The notes beneath the pieces are model-generated. The model saw nothing but the letters and a program-made list of their open reading frames with translations, was not told the origin of the DNA and searched no databases. This document shows positions 35,420-44,333 of a stretch of 64,000 bases of DNA, piece by piece (position 1 is the stretch's first letter; every line of letters begins with the position of its first letter). The DNA lies in assembly GCF_903166585.1 (NCBI RefSeq), contig NZ_CAESCM010000002.1:310001-374000 (forward strand). The letters run 5' to 3'. The position numbers and the translations under genes were made by a program. Source of the stretch: Pedobacter ghigonis (lineage in GTDB: Bacteria > Bacteroidota > Bacteroidia > Sphingobacteriales > Sphingobacteriaceae).

Positions 35420-35428
35420 GGAGCGGAA

Positions 35429-37300
35429 TTATTTCAACACCGAAATCGTAATAAACGAACTGTTAAAGGTGTCGTGGTAAATTTTATGGGTTGCTTTCTG
35501 GAAATCGCCGGGCTCTGCCTGGTAAATATCCATAAACTTTTGCGGATTGCGGTCTGCCAGAGGGAACCATGAATTCTGAATCTGGATCATGATTTTGTGA
35601 CCTTTTTTAAAGGTATGTGCTACATCAGGCAATGGATAATTTACTTTGGTAATGGCACCGGGTACAAAAGGCTCGGGTTTTTCAAAGCTGTTGCGGTATT
35701 TGCCGCGCATAATTTCGCCGCGTACCAGCATTTCGTAACCGCCCATAATCAGGTTTTTAGGGTTAGGTGTAGGGTTTGGAGCATCTTCCGGGTAAACATC
35801 AATCAGTTTCACCACATAATCGGCATCCGTACCAGTAGTAGAAACTACCAGGTTGGCTAAAACAGGCCCGGTTAAAGTAATATCTTCTGTTAAAACATCG
35901 GTTTGATAAGTTTTTACGTCGGGCCTGCGGGCTGCAAAGCGCTGGTCGTCGATCATGTACTCGCGGGTACGCTTCGCCTGAACGCCATCCTGATAGGGTA
36001 CCGGATTATTCGGATCGCTTACATATTCATCCCAGCTATCGGTACGGCCTACTTTTTCGAAAGCCAGTTTTCCGTTAGGGTGTAAATAGAGGTTTTTCGT
36101 TTCTACATCCTGTGGTGGCCAGGTGCTAAATTTTTTCCATTCGTTGCTGCCGGTTACAAAAATATTGGCTTCGGCGGGGTTAAAATCGCCTTCGCCTTTT
36201 AAATAATGTCTAAAGAAAGGCAATTCGTATTGTTGCTGGTAATCGATACTGGTGGTTTTGCCAAAATTAATATCGCCCAGGTAAGAACCATCGCTGCGCA
36301 CCCAGCCCCCATGGTACCACGGGCCTGCTACCAGAATGTTGTTTGCACCAGGGTTTTGTTTTTCAATAGCTTTATAAGTGGCAAATGTACCGTAGGCATC
36401 TTCGGCATCGAAGAAACCACCAACGACCATCACAGCAGGTTTAACATTGGTTAAGTGTGGGGTAATTAAGCGTGCTTTCCAGAAGGTATCGAGATTGGGA
36501 TGTTTAAATAAATCGTTCCAGAATTTAATGCTGTCGGCAAAATAACGGGCTTTTAAATTTTTAACCGATCCGGCTTCCAGGTAAAAACGGTAATTATCCT
36601 GAATGGGGAACTGAAAACCTTTCGGGCCTTTATCTGGCGTAATTGGTTTTGGACGCGGCACACCAAAGCTGCCCATAAAACTAAAGGCATCCATTAAAAA
36701 CAAGGTGCCACGGTGGTGAAAATCATCGCCCACAAACCAATCGGTAACGGGTGCCTGTGGCGAAACTGCTTTTAGTGCCGGATGGGCATTGGGCAGCGAA
36801 GTAGTGGAATAAAAACCCGGATAAGAAATACCGTAAATACCGGCATTGCCGTTATTTCCTTTTACATTTTTAACCAGCCAGTCGATGGTATCGTAGGTGT
36901 CGGTACTTTCATCAATCGCTGTTTTGGTTTTTTTACCGCTTACCTGCGGACGGATATCGGCAAAGGTACCTTCACTCATCCAACGGCCGCGAACATCCTG
37001 GTAAACAAATATGAAACCTTCGCGCATCATGGCCGGAAAATTACCTAAGCTCAATTTGTACTGATCTGCGCCATAAGGAGCCACAGTATAAGGCGTACGG
37101 TTAATTAAAAAGGGATATTTTTTGGATTGATTTTTGGGTATGTAAATGGAGGTGAATAGTTTAAGCCCATCACGCATGGGAATCTGGCGTTCTATTTTGG
37201 TGTAGTGCTCTCTAACGTATGCCGAATCGCTCTGCTGGGCCAGCAATTCATTCGAAATAAACAAACAGATTAGGAGACTGAAAATTCTGGGAAAGTTCAT
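35429..37300 (-). CDS. CocE/NonD (S15-like) exported hydrolase, copy 2
   Basis: This 623-residue protein has a signal peptide (cleavage near LLAQ). YQDVRGRWMSEGTF, the elbow YGISYPG with S159, GGFFDAEDAYG and WYHGGWVRSDG are seen, plus the C-terminal HTFKKGHKIMIQIQNSWFPLADRNPQ domain. It aligns along its whole length with copy 1, so the pair is an old tandem duplication that has clearly diverged. Both are exported, which with the M1 peptidase suggests extracellular peptide or ester degradation. Confidence 0.9.
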   Translation of the reverse strand: MNFPRIFSLLICLFISNELLAQQSDSAYVREHYTKIERQIPMRDGLKLFTSIYIPKNQSKKYPFLINRTPYTVAPYGADQYKLSLGNFPAMMREGFIFVYQDVRGRWMSEGTFADIRPQVSGKKTKTAIDESTDTYDTIDWLVKNVKGNNGNAGIYGISYPGFYSTTSLPNAHPALKAVSPQAPVTDWFVGDDFHHRGTLFLMDAFSFMGSFGVPRPKPITPDKGPKGFQFPIQDNYRFYLEAGSVKNLKARYFADSIKFWNDLFKHPNLDTFWKARLITPHLTNVKPAVMVVGGFFDAEDAYGTFATYKAIEKQNPGANNILVAGPWYHGGWVRSDGSYLGDINFGKTTSIDYQQQYELPFFRHYLKGEGDFNPAEANIFVTGSNEWKKFSTWPPQDVETKNLYLHPNGKLAFEKVGRTDSWDEYVSDPNNPVPYQDGVQAKRTREYMIDDQRFAARRPDVKTYQTDVLTEDITLTGPVLANLVVSTTGTDADYVVKLIDVYPEDAPNPTPNPKNLIMGGYEMLVRGEIMRGKYRNSFEKPEPFVPGAITKVNYPLPDVAHTFKKGHKIMIQIQNSWFPLADRNPQKFMDIYQAEPGDFQKATHKIYHDTFNSSFITISVLK

Positions 37301-37551
37301 TTAAGTTTAGTTTTTAGGAATAAAATTTAAAGATAGCAGATTCGGGTACGATTCTAAAAAAACATCCCGTAAAAGGTTTGTTAGTAATGAGGTAAAATGG
37401 AAGATGGAAAAGGGAGGATGGATGGTGGAAGTGGATTTTACTAATATAGCGTCTTCGTCATCATGGTATCAAAATTTAGTTAAATATTGTTAAGGGATAA
37501 TCTTTTAAGAATTTTCATCGTCATATAGATAATCGAATTAAACACAAAATA

Positions 37552-38382
37552 ATGAACAGGTTATTGAATAAAGGATTGGTTGTTTTCGCTGCAGCAGCGA
37601 TGATTGCAACTTTAAGCGTAGAAAGTGTTTCTGCCCAACGGCCAAGCAGGAGTGGTGGCTCTGGTGGTGGTAGCAGGTCGGGTTCAATCGGACCTTCAAG
37701 AGGAGGAGGTTCTATTTCCAGACAGCCATCTATGCAAGCTCCAAACCGGGGCAGCTTTTCGCCAGGCAGGGTAGGTGTCAGGCCAGAACGTCCGGGTTAT
37801 AGTTACAACAGACCGGGCTATCGCCCAGGTTACAGGCCGGGCTATGGTTACCGTCCGGGGTTTGGCAGACCTTATTACAGGCCATATTACAGTTATTATA
37901 ATTTCTATCGTCCGTTTTTAGGTTTCAGGATTGGTGTGCTGCCTTATGGTTACTATCCGTTCTGGTTTGGTGCCAATCAGTTTTACTATTCTGGCGGATT
38001 GTTCTATCAACAAAATAACAGTCAATATGAAGTGGTAACCCCTCCGGTTGGAGCCGAAGTTCCGAGCTTACCATCTGATGCAAATCTGGTTACCATTAAC
38101 GGAGTAGATTATTACGAGTATAAAGGTGTGTACTACACCCAGAAAGAAAATGCCGATGGTAAAACGGTATATGTGGTAGCAGGTAAAGACGGTATTTTGA
38201 ATACAACTGACGGCCCTGTTGATACGCACCAGATTGGTGATATCATTAACCAGTTGCCTGAAGGTTGTCGCGAAGTAACCATTAAAAACGAGAAATATTT
38301 TGTTTCGCCTGATGATGTGTACTACGAAGAAATTGTAGACGGCAATAACATTACTTACCGTGTAATTGGTAAGTTGTTTTAA
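37552..38382 (+). CDS. DUF6515 family exported protein with RPGY repeats
   Basis: This 276-residue protein has a signal peptide (to about residue 29, SVSAQ). A Gly/Ser/Arg-rich low-complexity stretch follows, then tandem YRPGYRPGYGYRPG repeats and Tyr-rich PYYRPYYSYYNFYRP, up to about 120. A hydrophobic loop and a DUF6515-type repeated module come next: TINGVDYYEYKGVYYTQ and VTIKNEKYFVSPDDVYYEE. The aromatic/glycine-rich part suggests surface or envelope association. Function is unknown. No TAnnTTTG box is clear upstream. Confidence 0.75.
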   Translation: MNRLLNKGLVVFAAAAMIATLSVESVSAQRPSRSGGSGGGSRSGSIGPSRGGGSISRQPSMQAPNRGSFSPGRVGVRPERPGYSYNRPGYRPGYRPGYGYRPGFGRPYYRPYYSYYNFYRPFLGFRIGVLPYGYYPFWFGANQFYYSGGLFYQQNNSQYEVVTPPVGAEVPSLPSDANLVTINGVDYYEYKGVYYTQKENADGKTVYVVAGKDGILNTTDGPVDTHQIGDIINQLPEGCREVTIKNEKYFVSPDDVYYEEIVDGNNITYRVIGKLF

Positions 38383-38402
38383 GCAAATCCCCAGTAGTGA
38401 TC

Positions 38403-38451
38403 AAGAGTTGTCAACTTTACTAACCAATTTACCAGAAAGTTGACAACTCTT
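38403..38451 (+). terminator. Terminator of the DUF6515 gene
   Basis: AAGAGTTGTCAACTTT (38403-38418) pairs perfectly with 38436-38451 around a 17-nt loop, followed by TTTTG. Confidence 0.75.
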
Positions 38452-38503
38452 TTGTACAAACTGATAGCCAAAACAGATAAACGATCAGAAATGCGCTCAG
38501 AAG

Positions 38504-38530
38504 AGACCCTGAAATAAATTCAGGGTGACG
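38504..38530. repeat. CCCTGAAATAAATTCAGGGTGACGCG repeat
   Basis: CCCTGAA (38507-38513) pairs with TTCAGGG (38519-38525). A diverged copy carrying a CCGATAGC-like insert is at 47191-47235. Confidence 0.6.
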
Positions 38531-38581
38531 CGTATTACAGCCGCTCAAAAATCGATACTTTTACAGCCTAAATATTCCGAT

Positions 38582-39739
38582 TTGAAACCTGTATCTCATC
38601 TGCTTATTATTCATGCGTTTTTTGCCGTGATGCTCTCTTCTTGTTCTGCAACAAGGCAGGCTGCGAAGCAAAAAGAAACCAGCATTTCGTCGGTTAAGTT
38701 TTTAGATGAATACGTAATGCCGTTAAACCATACCTTTCAAAATACAGTAGTTGGCGGTTTATCGGGTATTGATTACGACGAGGCCAGCAATCAATACTAT
38801 CTCATTAGCGACGATCCTTCACAGTTAAGTCCGGCAAGAATTTACACTGCGCAAATCACGATTAAAGATAATAAGATTGATACTGTGCAGGTAACAGGGG
38901 TAAATTTTATCCAGCAGCAAAACGGAAAACAATATCCGCAATACCGTTCAGATAAGACTTTAAAAGCAGATGGTGAGTCGGTTCGTTATAATCCTAAATC
39001 GAAAAGTTTTATCTGGAGTAATGAAGGTGAACGTGTATTAAAAAACGGAGATACCATTACTGTTCAGCCAGCTTTAACCTTTATTACTAAGGAAGGCCGG
39101 TATTTAGATACGATACCTTTGCCTGCGGGCTTTCATTTTACAAAAGGAGAAAACGGACCACGCAAAAATGCCTTGTTTGAGGGCGTAACCTATGCTGATC
39201 ATTATAAAACCATTTATGCCAGTTTAGAAGAACCGCTTTACCAGGATGGGCCGCAGGCCGCTTTTGAATTTGATAAAGCGCTTACCCGGATTTTAAAGTT
39301 TGATGCCATAACAAAGCAAAATACAGCACAGTATGCTTATAACCTGGGGGCGATGCCGGTAAAACCAACCGTAGAAAACGACTGGAATGTAAATGGCATA
39401 TCTGAAATTTTAGCGGTAAACGATCACACTTTACTGGTGATGGAACGTGCCTGGGCTAAAGGGCACGACGATCATACGTTTATTAAACTGTTTCTGGTTG
39501 ATTTGAACGGAGCAGAAAATGAAATCGATAATACTGGTTTTATTCAAAACCCACCCAAACCCTTAAAAAAGAAATTGCTTTTTGATTTCGATTCCCTTAA
39601 CAGGCATATCGATAATTTCGAGGGCATCACCTTTGGTCCAAAATTATCAAACGGCAACCAGTCGCTGATTTTTTGCGTCGATAATAATTTCAGTAAATCG
39701 CAAACCCAGCAGTTTTTCCTGTTCGAGGTTATTCCTTAG
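38582..39739 (+). CDS. Esterase-like activity of phytase family lipoprotein
   Basis: The family is a beta-propeller-like exported protein (phytase-like domain) with GLSGIDYDEASNQYYLISDD near the start, GESVRYNPKSKSFIWSNEGE, EGVTYADHYKTIYASLEEPLYQDG and NDWNVNGISEILAVNDHTLLVMERA. The TTG at 38582 gives 385 residues and a lipoprotein signal (LSSC). A frame-open GTG at 38525 lies in repeat DNA and before a -7-like TACTTTTA (38555-38562), so I prefer the TTG. Catalytic activity is not established. Confidence 0.75.
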   Translation: MKPVSHLLIIHAFFAVMLSSCSATRQAAKQKETSISSVKFLDEYVMPLNHTFQNTVVGGLSGIDYDEASNQYYLISDDPSQLSPARIYTAQITIKDNKIDTVQVTGVNFIQQQNGKQYPQYRSDKTLKADGESVRYNPKSKSFIWSNEGERVLKNGDTITVQPALTFITKEGRYLDTIPLPAGFHFTKGENGPRKNALFEGVTYADHYKTIYASLEEPLYQDGPQAAFEFDKALTRILKFDAITKQNTAQYAYNLGAMPVKPTVENDWNVNGISEILAVNDHTLLVMERAWAKGHDDHTFIKLFLVDLNGAENEIDNTGFIQNPPKPLKKKLLFDFDSLNRHIDNFEGITFGPKLSNGNQSLIFCVDNNFSKSQTQQFFLFEVIP

Positions 39740-39751
39740 TTACAATTTATA

Positions 39752-40426
39752 ATGAGTAAAATAAAAGCGCTGCTCTTCGATTTAGACGGTACATTGATTG
39801 ATTCGGAGAAATTTCATTTCGATTGCTGGAATACATTTTTATCCCCCTACAATGTTCAAATTGATTTTAAGGACTGGTTAAGCAATTATGCGGGAATCCC
39901 GCTGCCCAAAAATGCAAAAACCATAATAGACCGCTACAAAATTGATGAAGATTTAGATGGCTTTATTGACCGAAGGGAGAAAGTAACGTTTGAGGGATTT
40001 AGGACAACTGATATCCGGTTAATGCCACATGCCCTGGAGTTTGTACAGTTTGCTTACGAAAAAGGGCTTACGCTTGCAGTGGTTACAGCCAGTCCGAAAT
40101 TGGATGTAGAAGCTGTTTTTGAACGCAATGGTCTGGCAAAATATTTCCGTTTGTTTATTACGCGGAGCGATGTAAGTAAATCAAAACCTGATCCTGAAAG
40201 TTATAACCTGTGTGTGGAGCGCCTGGGTTTGCAAAAAGACGAATGCCTGGTTTTTGAAGATACTATCAACGGGGTGAAATCGGCTATGGCTGCAGGCATT
40301 ACCTGTTTTGCTGTGCAGGCCAATGTGCGGGCGCACCAGAAATTAAGGGTGGCCGATCAATTGTTCCTGAATATGGCTTATGCCCAAAAATATATCATTG
40401 AAAATGAGCTCATCGCCATTCATTAA
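39752..40426 (+). CDS. HAD family hydrolase (beta-phosphoglucomutase-like)
   Basis: This 224-residue cytosolic protein has motif I FDLDGTLIDSE (D10, D12), motif II VVTASPKLD (T/S), and motif III/IV region SKSKPDPESYNLCVERLGL plus VFEDTINGVKSAMAAGI. The cap domain sits between motif I and II. It acts on a phosphorylated small molecule; the substrate cannot be told. It follows the phytase-like gene by 12 bases. Confidence 0.85.
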   Translation: MSKIKALLFDLDGTLIDSEKFHFDCWNTFLSPYNVQIDFKDWLSNYAGIPLPKNAKTIIDRYKIDEDLDGFIDRREKVTFEGFRTTDIRLMPHALEFVQFAYEKGLTLAVVTASPKLDVEAVFERNGLAKYFRLFITRSDVSKSKPDPESYNLCVERLGLQKDECLVFEDTINGVKSAMAAGITCFAVQANVRAHQKLRVADQLFLNMAYAQKYIIENELIAIH

Positions 40427-40508
40427 CTTTAGTCGGTTCATTTAACTGTCAAATCTCTTAACGGCCTGCTAAACTAAGGGCATATTGGCTATTGGGTTAC
40501 AGCAACGC

Positions 40509-40540
40509 TTGCAGCTTTTAACCTTTTTTCCCTACATTTG
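40509..40540 (+). promoter_or_regulatory. Promoter of lpdA (TTG ... TACATTTG)
   Basis: TACATTTG (40533-40540) is an exact -7 match, and TTG at 40509-40511 lies 21 bases upstream as a possible -33 element. The ATG at 40565 is 24 bases beyond. This is the most complete promoter in the window. Confidence 0.65.
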
Positions 40541-40564
40541 GCTAATCAAAATTCTCAAGAAATT

Positions 40565-41971
40565 ATGCAATACGATGTCGTTGTTATCGGTTCAGGACCG
40601 GGCGGTTATGTAGGCGCAATCCGTTGTGCTCAGTTAGGTTTAAAAACTGCAGTAGTAGAAAAATATAAAACTTTTGGAGGTACTTGCTTAAATGTTGGCT
40701 GTATTCCGTCAAAAGCGCTATTAGATTCTTCAGAGCATTACCACAATGCTGCCCATACTTTCACTACCCATGGTATCAACTTAAAAGATTTAAAAGTTGA
40801 TATGAAACAAATGATCGCCCGTAAAGACGATGTTGTTGCTCAAAATACAGCAGGTATCACCTATTTATTCAAGAAAAACAAAATCGATTCTTTCGAAGGT
40901 GTAGGTTCTTTCGTAGATAAAAATACCATTCTGGTAACCAAAGCTGATGGTACTACCGAAACTTTATCGGCTAAAAACGTAATTATCGCAACGGGTTCTA
41001 AACCTACTGCTTTGCCGTTTTTACCAATCGATAAAAAACGCATCATTACCTCAACCGAGGCTTTAAACATTAAAGAAGTGCCAAAAACAATGGTTGTAAT
41101 TGGTGGTGGCGTTATTGGTTTAGAGTTAGGTTCTGTGTACGCACGTTTAGGTACAAAAGTTTCTGTAGTTGAGTTTTTACCTTCAATTATTGGTACCATG
41201 GATGCTGGTTTAGGTAAAGAACTTCAACGTGTGTTAAAGAAAACTTTAGGCATGGAGTTTTACATGGGACACAAAGTTACAGGCGCTACCACCAAAGGTA
41301 AAACGGTAACTGTTACTGCCGATACACCAAAAGGCGAATCTATTTCTTTAGAAGCAGATTATTGCATCGTAGCTGTAGGTCGTACCGCTTATACCGAAGG
41401 TTTAGGTTTAGATAAAATCGGTATCACTGTTGAAGAAAGAGGTAAAAAAATTCCGGTAAACGAACATTTAGAAACTTCGGTTAAAGGTGTTTATGCCATT
41501 GGTGATGTGATTACCGGTGCAATGTTGGCGCATAAAGCCGAAGATGAAGGTACTTATGTTGCTGAATCAATCGCCGGACAAAAACCGCATATCAATTATA
41601 ACTTAATCCCAGGTGTGGTGTATACCTGGCCGGAAGTTGCTTCTGTTGGTTTAACTGAAGAGCAATTGAAAGAAAAAGGAACAAAATATAAAGCAGGTTC
41701 ATTTCCGTTCAAAGCGAGTGGTCGTGCTAAAGCCAGTATGGATACCGACGGTTTCATTAAAGTATTGGCCGATGCCGCTACTGATGAAGTTTTAGGTGTA
41801 CACATGATTGGTCCACGTGCAGCTGATATGATTGCTGAGGCTGTTATTGCAATGGAATTCCGTGCATCAGCAGAAGATATTGCACGTACCTGCCATGCAC
41901 ACCCAACTTATACTGAAGCGTTAAAAGAAGCTGCTTTAGCCGCAACTGATAACAGAGCGATACATATTTAA
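40565..41971 (+). CDS. lpdA: Dihydrolipoyl dehydrogenase
   Basis: This 468-residue flavoprotein is the E3 subunit of 2-oxoacid dehydrogenase and glycine cleavage complexes, re-oxidising dihydrolipoamide with NAD+. The FAD loop VVVIGSGPGGYVGAI, redox pair GGTCLNVGC (C41, C46), NAD loop VVIGGGVIGLELGSVYARLG and the C-terminal HAHPTYTEALKEAAL are seen. I start at the ATG; the earlier in-frame TTG (40538) is part of the promoter. It likely serves the glycine cleavage and pyruvate complexes whose other genes lie elsewhere. Confidence 0.95.
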   Translation: MQYDVVVIGSGPGGYVGAIRCAQLGLKTAVVEKYKTFGGTCLNVGCIPSKALLDSSEHYHNAAHTFTTHGINLKDLKVDMKQMIARKDDVVAQNTAGITYLFKKNKIDSFEGVGSFVDKNTILVTKADGTTETLSAKNVIIATGSKPTALPFLPIDKKRIITSTEALNIKEVPKTMVVIGGGVIGLELGSVYARLGTKVSVVEFLPSIIGTMDAGLGKELQRVLKKTLGMEFYMGHKVTGATTKGKTVTVTADTPKGESISLEADYCIVAVGRTAYTEGLGLDKIGITVEERGKKIPVNEHLETSVKGVYAIGDVITGAMLAHKAEDEGTYVAESIAGQKPHINYNLIPGVVYTWPEVASVGLTEEQLKEKGTKYKAGSFPFKASGRAKASMDTDGFIKVLADAATDEVLGVHMIGPRAADMIAEAVIAMEFRASAEDIARTCHAHPTYTEALKEAALAATDNRAIHI

Positions 41972-42023
41972 TCAATCGGCTATGCTGAACTTGTTTCGGT
42001 AGCTGTTTGATGTTTATACTTAT

Positions 42024-42051
42024 AAAATCCCGGTATTTATATCGGGATTTT
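42024..42051 (+). terminator. Terminator of lpdA
   Basis: AAAATCCCG (42024-42032) pairs perfectly with 42043-42051 around a 10-nt loop, followed by TTTG. Confidence 0.75.
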
Positions 42052-42065
42052 TTGTTTAACTACTT

Positions 42066-42175
42066 TTTCGTCATCTCGAGCGGAGTGCAACGTAGTCGAG
42101 AGATCTATCTCGAGGTAGATATTTCTCTGCCCGAAGCAGGCGGGCGTTCCGCTGCGCTTTAGTCGAGATGGCGAC
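42066..42175. repeat. Palindromic dispersed repeat (CGTCATCTCGAG type)
   Basis: CGTCATCTCGA (42069-42079) is imperfectly mirrored by TCGAGATGGCGAC at the right end. GAGCGGAGTGCAACG matches the complement of the 13890s region of the 13797-13921 element. It fills the gap between the lpdA terminator and the next gene. Confidence 0.8.
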
Positions 42176-42323
42176 CTGGGGGCGCTTTTGTCTTTCTGCT
42201 TTGAGCTTTTGTCTTTCCACTTTAAGCTTCGGTCTTTACACATTCTTAACCAAATGATAATCTACACTGCTTGAAAAACAGCGTTATACGAATTTATTTT
42301 GCGGTTCAGATAATAAACAAACG

Positions 42324-43871
42324 ATGAACTGTAAAAAACTATTTGGTGCGATCCTGATTGCATCACTGGCATTTACTGCCTGTAAGAAAAACCCAACCGA
42401 TGAACCGATTATAGATCCACCAACCGAAGCGGTAGTTCCCGAAAAAATCGACAGTTTTAAGGAAATTGCATCAATTGATTTGGGTGGAGAATTTGCTTCA
42501 GAAATTTCTGCATACGATCCCTCAACCAAACAGCTGTTTGTGGTGAGTAACGATGGCGGAACCAAGGTTGATGTGGTGGATATGAGTAAATACCCAACCG
42601 TTACCAAATTGAAAACATTAGTTTATCCAAACAATGCGGGCATTAACAGTGTTGCGGTGAGCAACGGTTTACTGGCAATTGCTTTAGATGGTGCCGATAA
42701 GCAGGGAAATGGAGATGTGTTAGTGTTAAAAACCTCCGATTTATCAGAAGTTAAAAAGATTACTGTGGGTGCTATGCCCGATATGGTAACTTTTAGTCCG
42801 GATGGAAATTACATTTTATCGGCTAACGAAGGCGAACCGAATCTGGCTTATACTGTTGATCCTAAAGGAAGCATTTCAATCATCAATATCAAAGATAATT
42901 ATTCGGTAAAAACGGTAGATTTCTCGGCTTTCGAATCGCAGAAAGCAACTTTAATGGCAGGTGGTTTCAGGATTTATGGTTACAATGCCAGTTTTACCCA
43001 GGACATTGAGCCCGAATATATTGCCGTTAGTACTGATTCTAAAAAAGCATACGTTACCCTACAGGAAAACAACGGTGTTGCCGAAGTGGATATTGTTGCC
43101 GGAACCATTACCAAAATTACCCCTTTGGGCACCAGAGATATCAGTTTAGCCGAAAACGCCTTTGATGTAAGCGATAAAGACAGTAAAAAAGTTTTGGGTA
43201 CATGGCCTATCAAGGCTTATTATTTGCCCGATGCAATTTCATATTTCAGCACTGGCGGTACTGCTTACCTTGCTTTGGCAAATGAAGGCGATACCAGGCA
43301 GGATTATACCCCTAAAGACGCTAAGGAAGAAGTGCGCGTAAAGGATCTTATTTTGGACCCGGTTAAATTTCCGAATGCAGCAACCTTGCAGTTAGATGCT
43401 AATCTGGGCAGGCTTACCGTAACCAATACTGCTGGCTATACCGTGGTTGGTGCCAATAAAGTATATCAGGAATTATTTTCAACTGGCGGAAGAAGTGTAA
43501 GCATCCTGAATGCCAATACCGGCGCCTTGGTAGCCAATATTGGTAAAGATTTAGAGCAACATGTAATTGATGCTGATAAATACGATGATGACCGTTCAGA
43601 TAATAAAGGGGTAGAAGTAGAAAGTGTAACTGTTGCACAGGTAAACGGAAAAACTTTAGCTTTTATTGGTATGGAGCGCGCAGATGCAATTGCCATTTAT
43701 GATGTTACTACTCCTGCTGCACCGAAATTTGTTCAGCTATTCTCTACCGGCGATGCACCCGAAGGCCTGTTATTTGTAAAACCAAAAGATAGCCCGAATG
43801 GCAGAAGCTTATTAATTGTTTCAAACGAAGCAGATGGAACAGTTCGGTTCTATCAACCTGATAAAATATAG
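42324..43871 (+). CDS. Choice-of-anchor I lipoprotein
   Basis: This 515-residue protein has a lipoprotein signal (FTAC, C20, then KK). The body is a propeller-like choice-of-anchor I domain: LGGEFASEISAYDPSTKQLFVVSNDGG, PDMVTFSPDGNYILSANEGEP, ISIINIKDNYSVKTVDF, PEYIAVSTDSKKAYVTLQENNGVAEVDI and a final DAPEGLLFVKPKDSPNGRSLLIVSNEADGTVRFY. It is a surface or periplasmic lipoprotein. Relatives are annotated as phytase/alkaline-phosphatase-like, but no activity is shown. Confidence 0.85.
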   Translation: MNCKKLFGAILIASLAFTACKKNPTDEPIIDPPTEAVVPEKIDSFKEIASIDLGGEFASEISAYDPSTKQLFVVSNDGGTKVDVVDMSKYPTVTKLKTLVYPNNAGINSVAVSNGLLAIALDGADKQGNGDVLVLKTSDLSEVKKITVGAMPDMVTFSPDGNYILSANEGEPNLAYTVDPKGSISIINIKDNYSVKTVDFSAFESQKATLMAGGFRIYGYNASFTQDIEPEYIAVSTDSKKAYVTLQENNGVAEVDIVAGTITKITPLGTRDISLAENAFDVSDKDSKKVLGTWPIKAYYLPDAISYFSTGGTAYLALANEGDTRQDYTPKDAKEEVRVKDLILDPVKFPNAATLQLDANLGRLTVTNTAGYTVVGANKVYQELFSTGGRSVSILNANTGALVANIGKDLEQHVIDADKYDDDRSDNKGVEVESVTVAQVNGKTLAFIGMERADAIAIYDVTTPAAPKFVQLFSTGDAPEGLLFVKPKDSPNGRSLLIVSNEADGTVRFYQPDKI

Positions 43872-43902
43872 TCGACTCTCTTATTAATTATTATGTTTTG
43901 GG

Positions 43903-43928
43903 CCCCGGTTTTACATCGGGGCTTTTTT
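43903..43928 (+). terminator. Terminator after the choice-of-anchor I gene
   Basis: GCCCCG (43903-43908) pairs with CGGGGC (43918-43923) and is followed by six T bases. Confidence 0.75.
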
Positions 43929-43957
43929 GTTTTGCACTATTTCATTCGATAAACCGT

Positions 43958-43992
43958 CATTCCCACGGATTGGGAATCTTAATGCCTTAGAT
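43958..43992. repeat. Half of a CGTCATTCCC-type dispersed repeat
   Basis: ACCGTCATTCCCACGG followed by GGGAATCTTAATGCC matches the left half of the element at 31376, but no right half follows. Confidence 0.6.
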
Positions 43993-44095
43993 AAGCTGTA
44001 TAAGCTATTGAATTGAACAACATCTGGCACCATAATAACCACGCTTTACCCTTTAAGCTTCCAACTTTTAACCCTATATTGCAGCACAAAATAAA

Positions 44096-44255
44096 ACTTT
44101 AGGGGTGCCTTCAAATCTGTTGGCTGAGAATATACCCATTTTGAGGTTAAAGGTAGAAGGTAAAAAGGTAGAGGGTAATGTCCTTCAGCCTTAAAACCCT
44201 CCAGCCATCAACCTCAAATGAACCTGATCCGGATAATGCCGGCGTAGGAAATTAG
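44096..44255 (+). promoter_or_regulatory. TPP riboswitch (THI element) of thiD
   Basis: The conserved aptamer parts are present: AGGGGTGC (44101-44108), GGCTGAGAATATACCC (44122-44137) and GAACCTGATCCGGATAATGCC with GGCGTAGGAA (44220-44250). Between ACCC and GAACC is an arm closed by TTTGAGGTT (44140-44148) with AACCTCAAA (44210-44218), swollen to about 60 bases inside. A plus-strand CTATATTGC at 44074-44082 just upstream is a possible -7 region. A short AATGCA/TGCATT hairpin with a weak T-run (44272-44290) might be the expression platform. It binds thiamine pyrophosphate (known). Confidence 0.93.
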
Positions 44256-44333
44256 TTTGTCTGCTGCGTACAATGCATTTCTGCATTTTGAAGACTCCTG
44301 AAGTGTTATAAACAAAGATGAAGTCTTACAACC

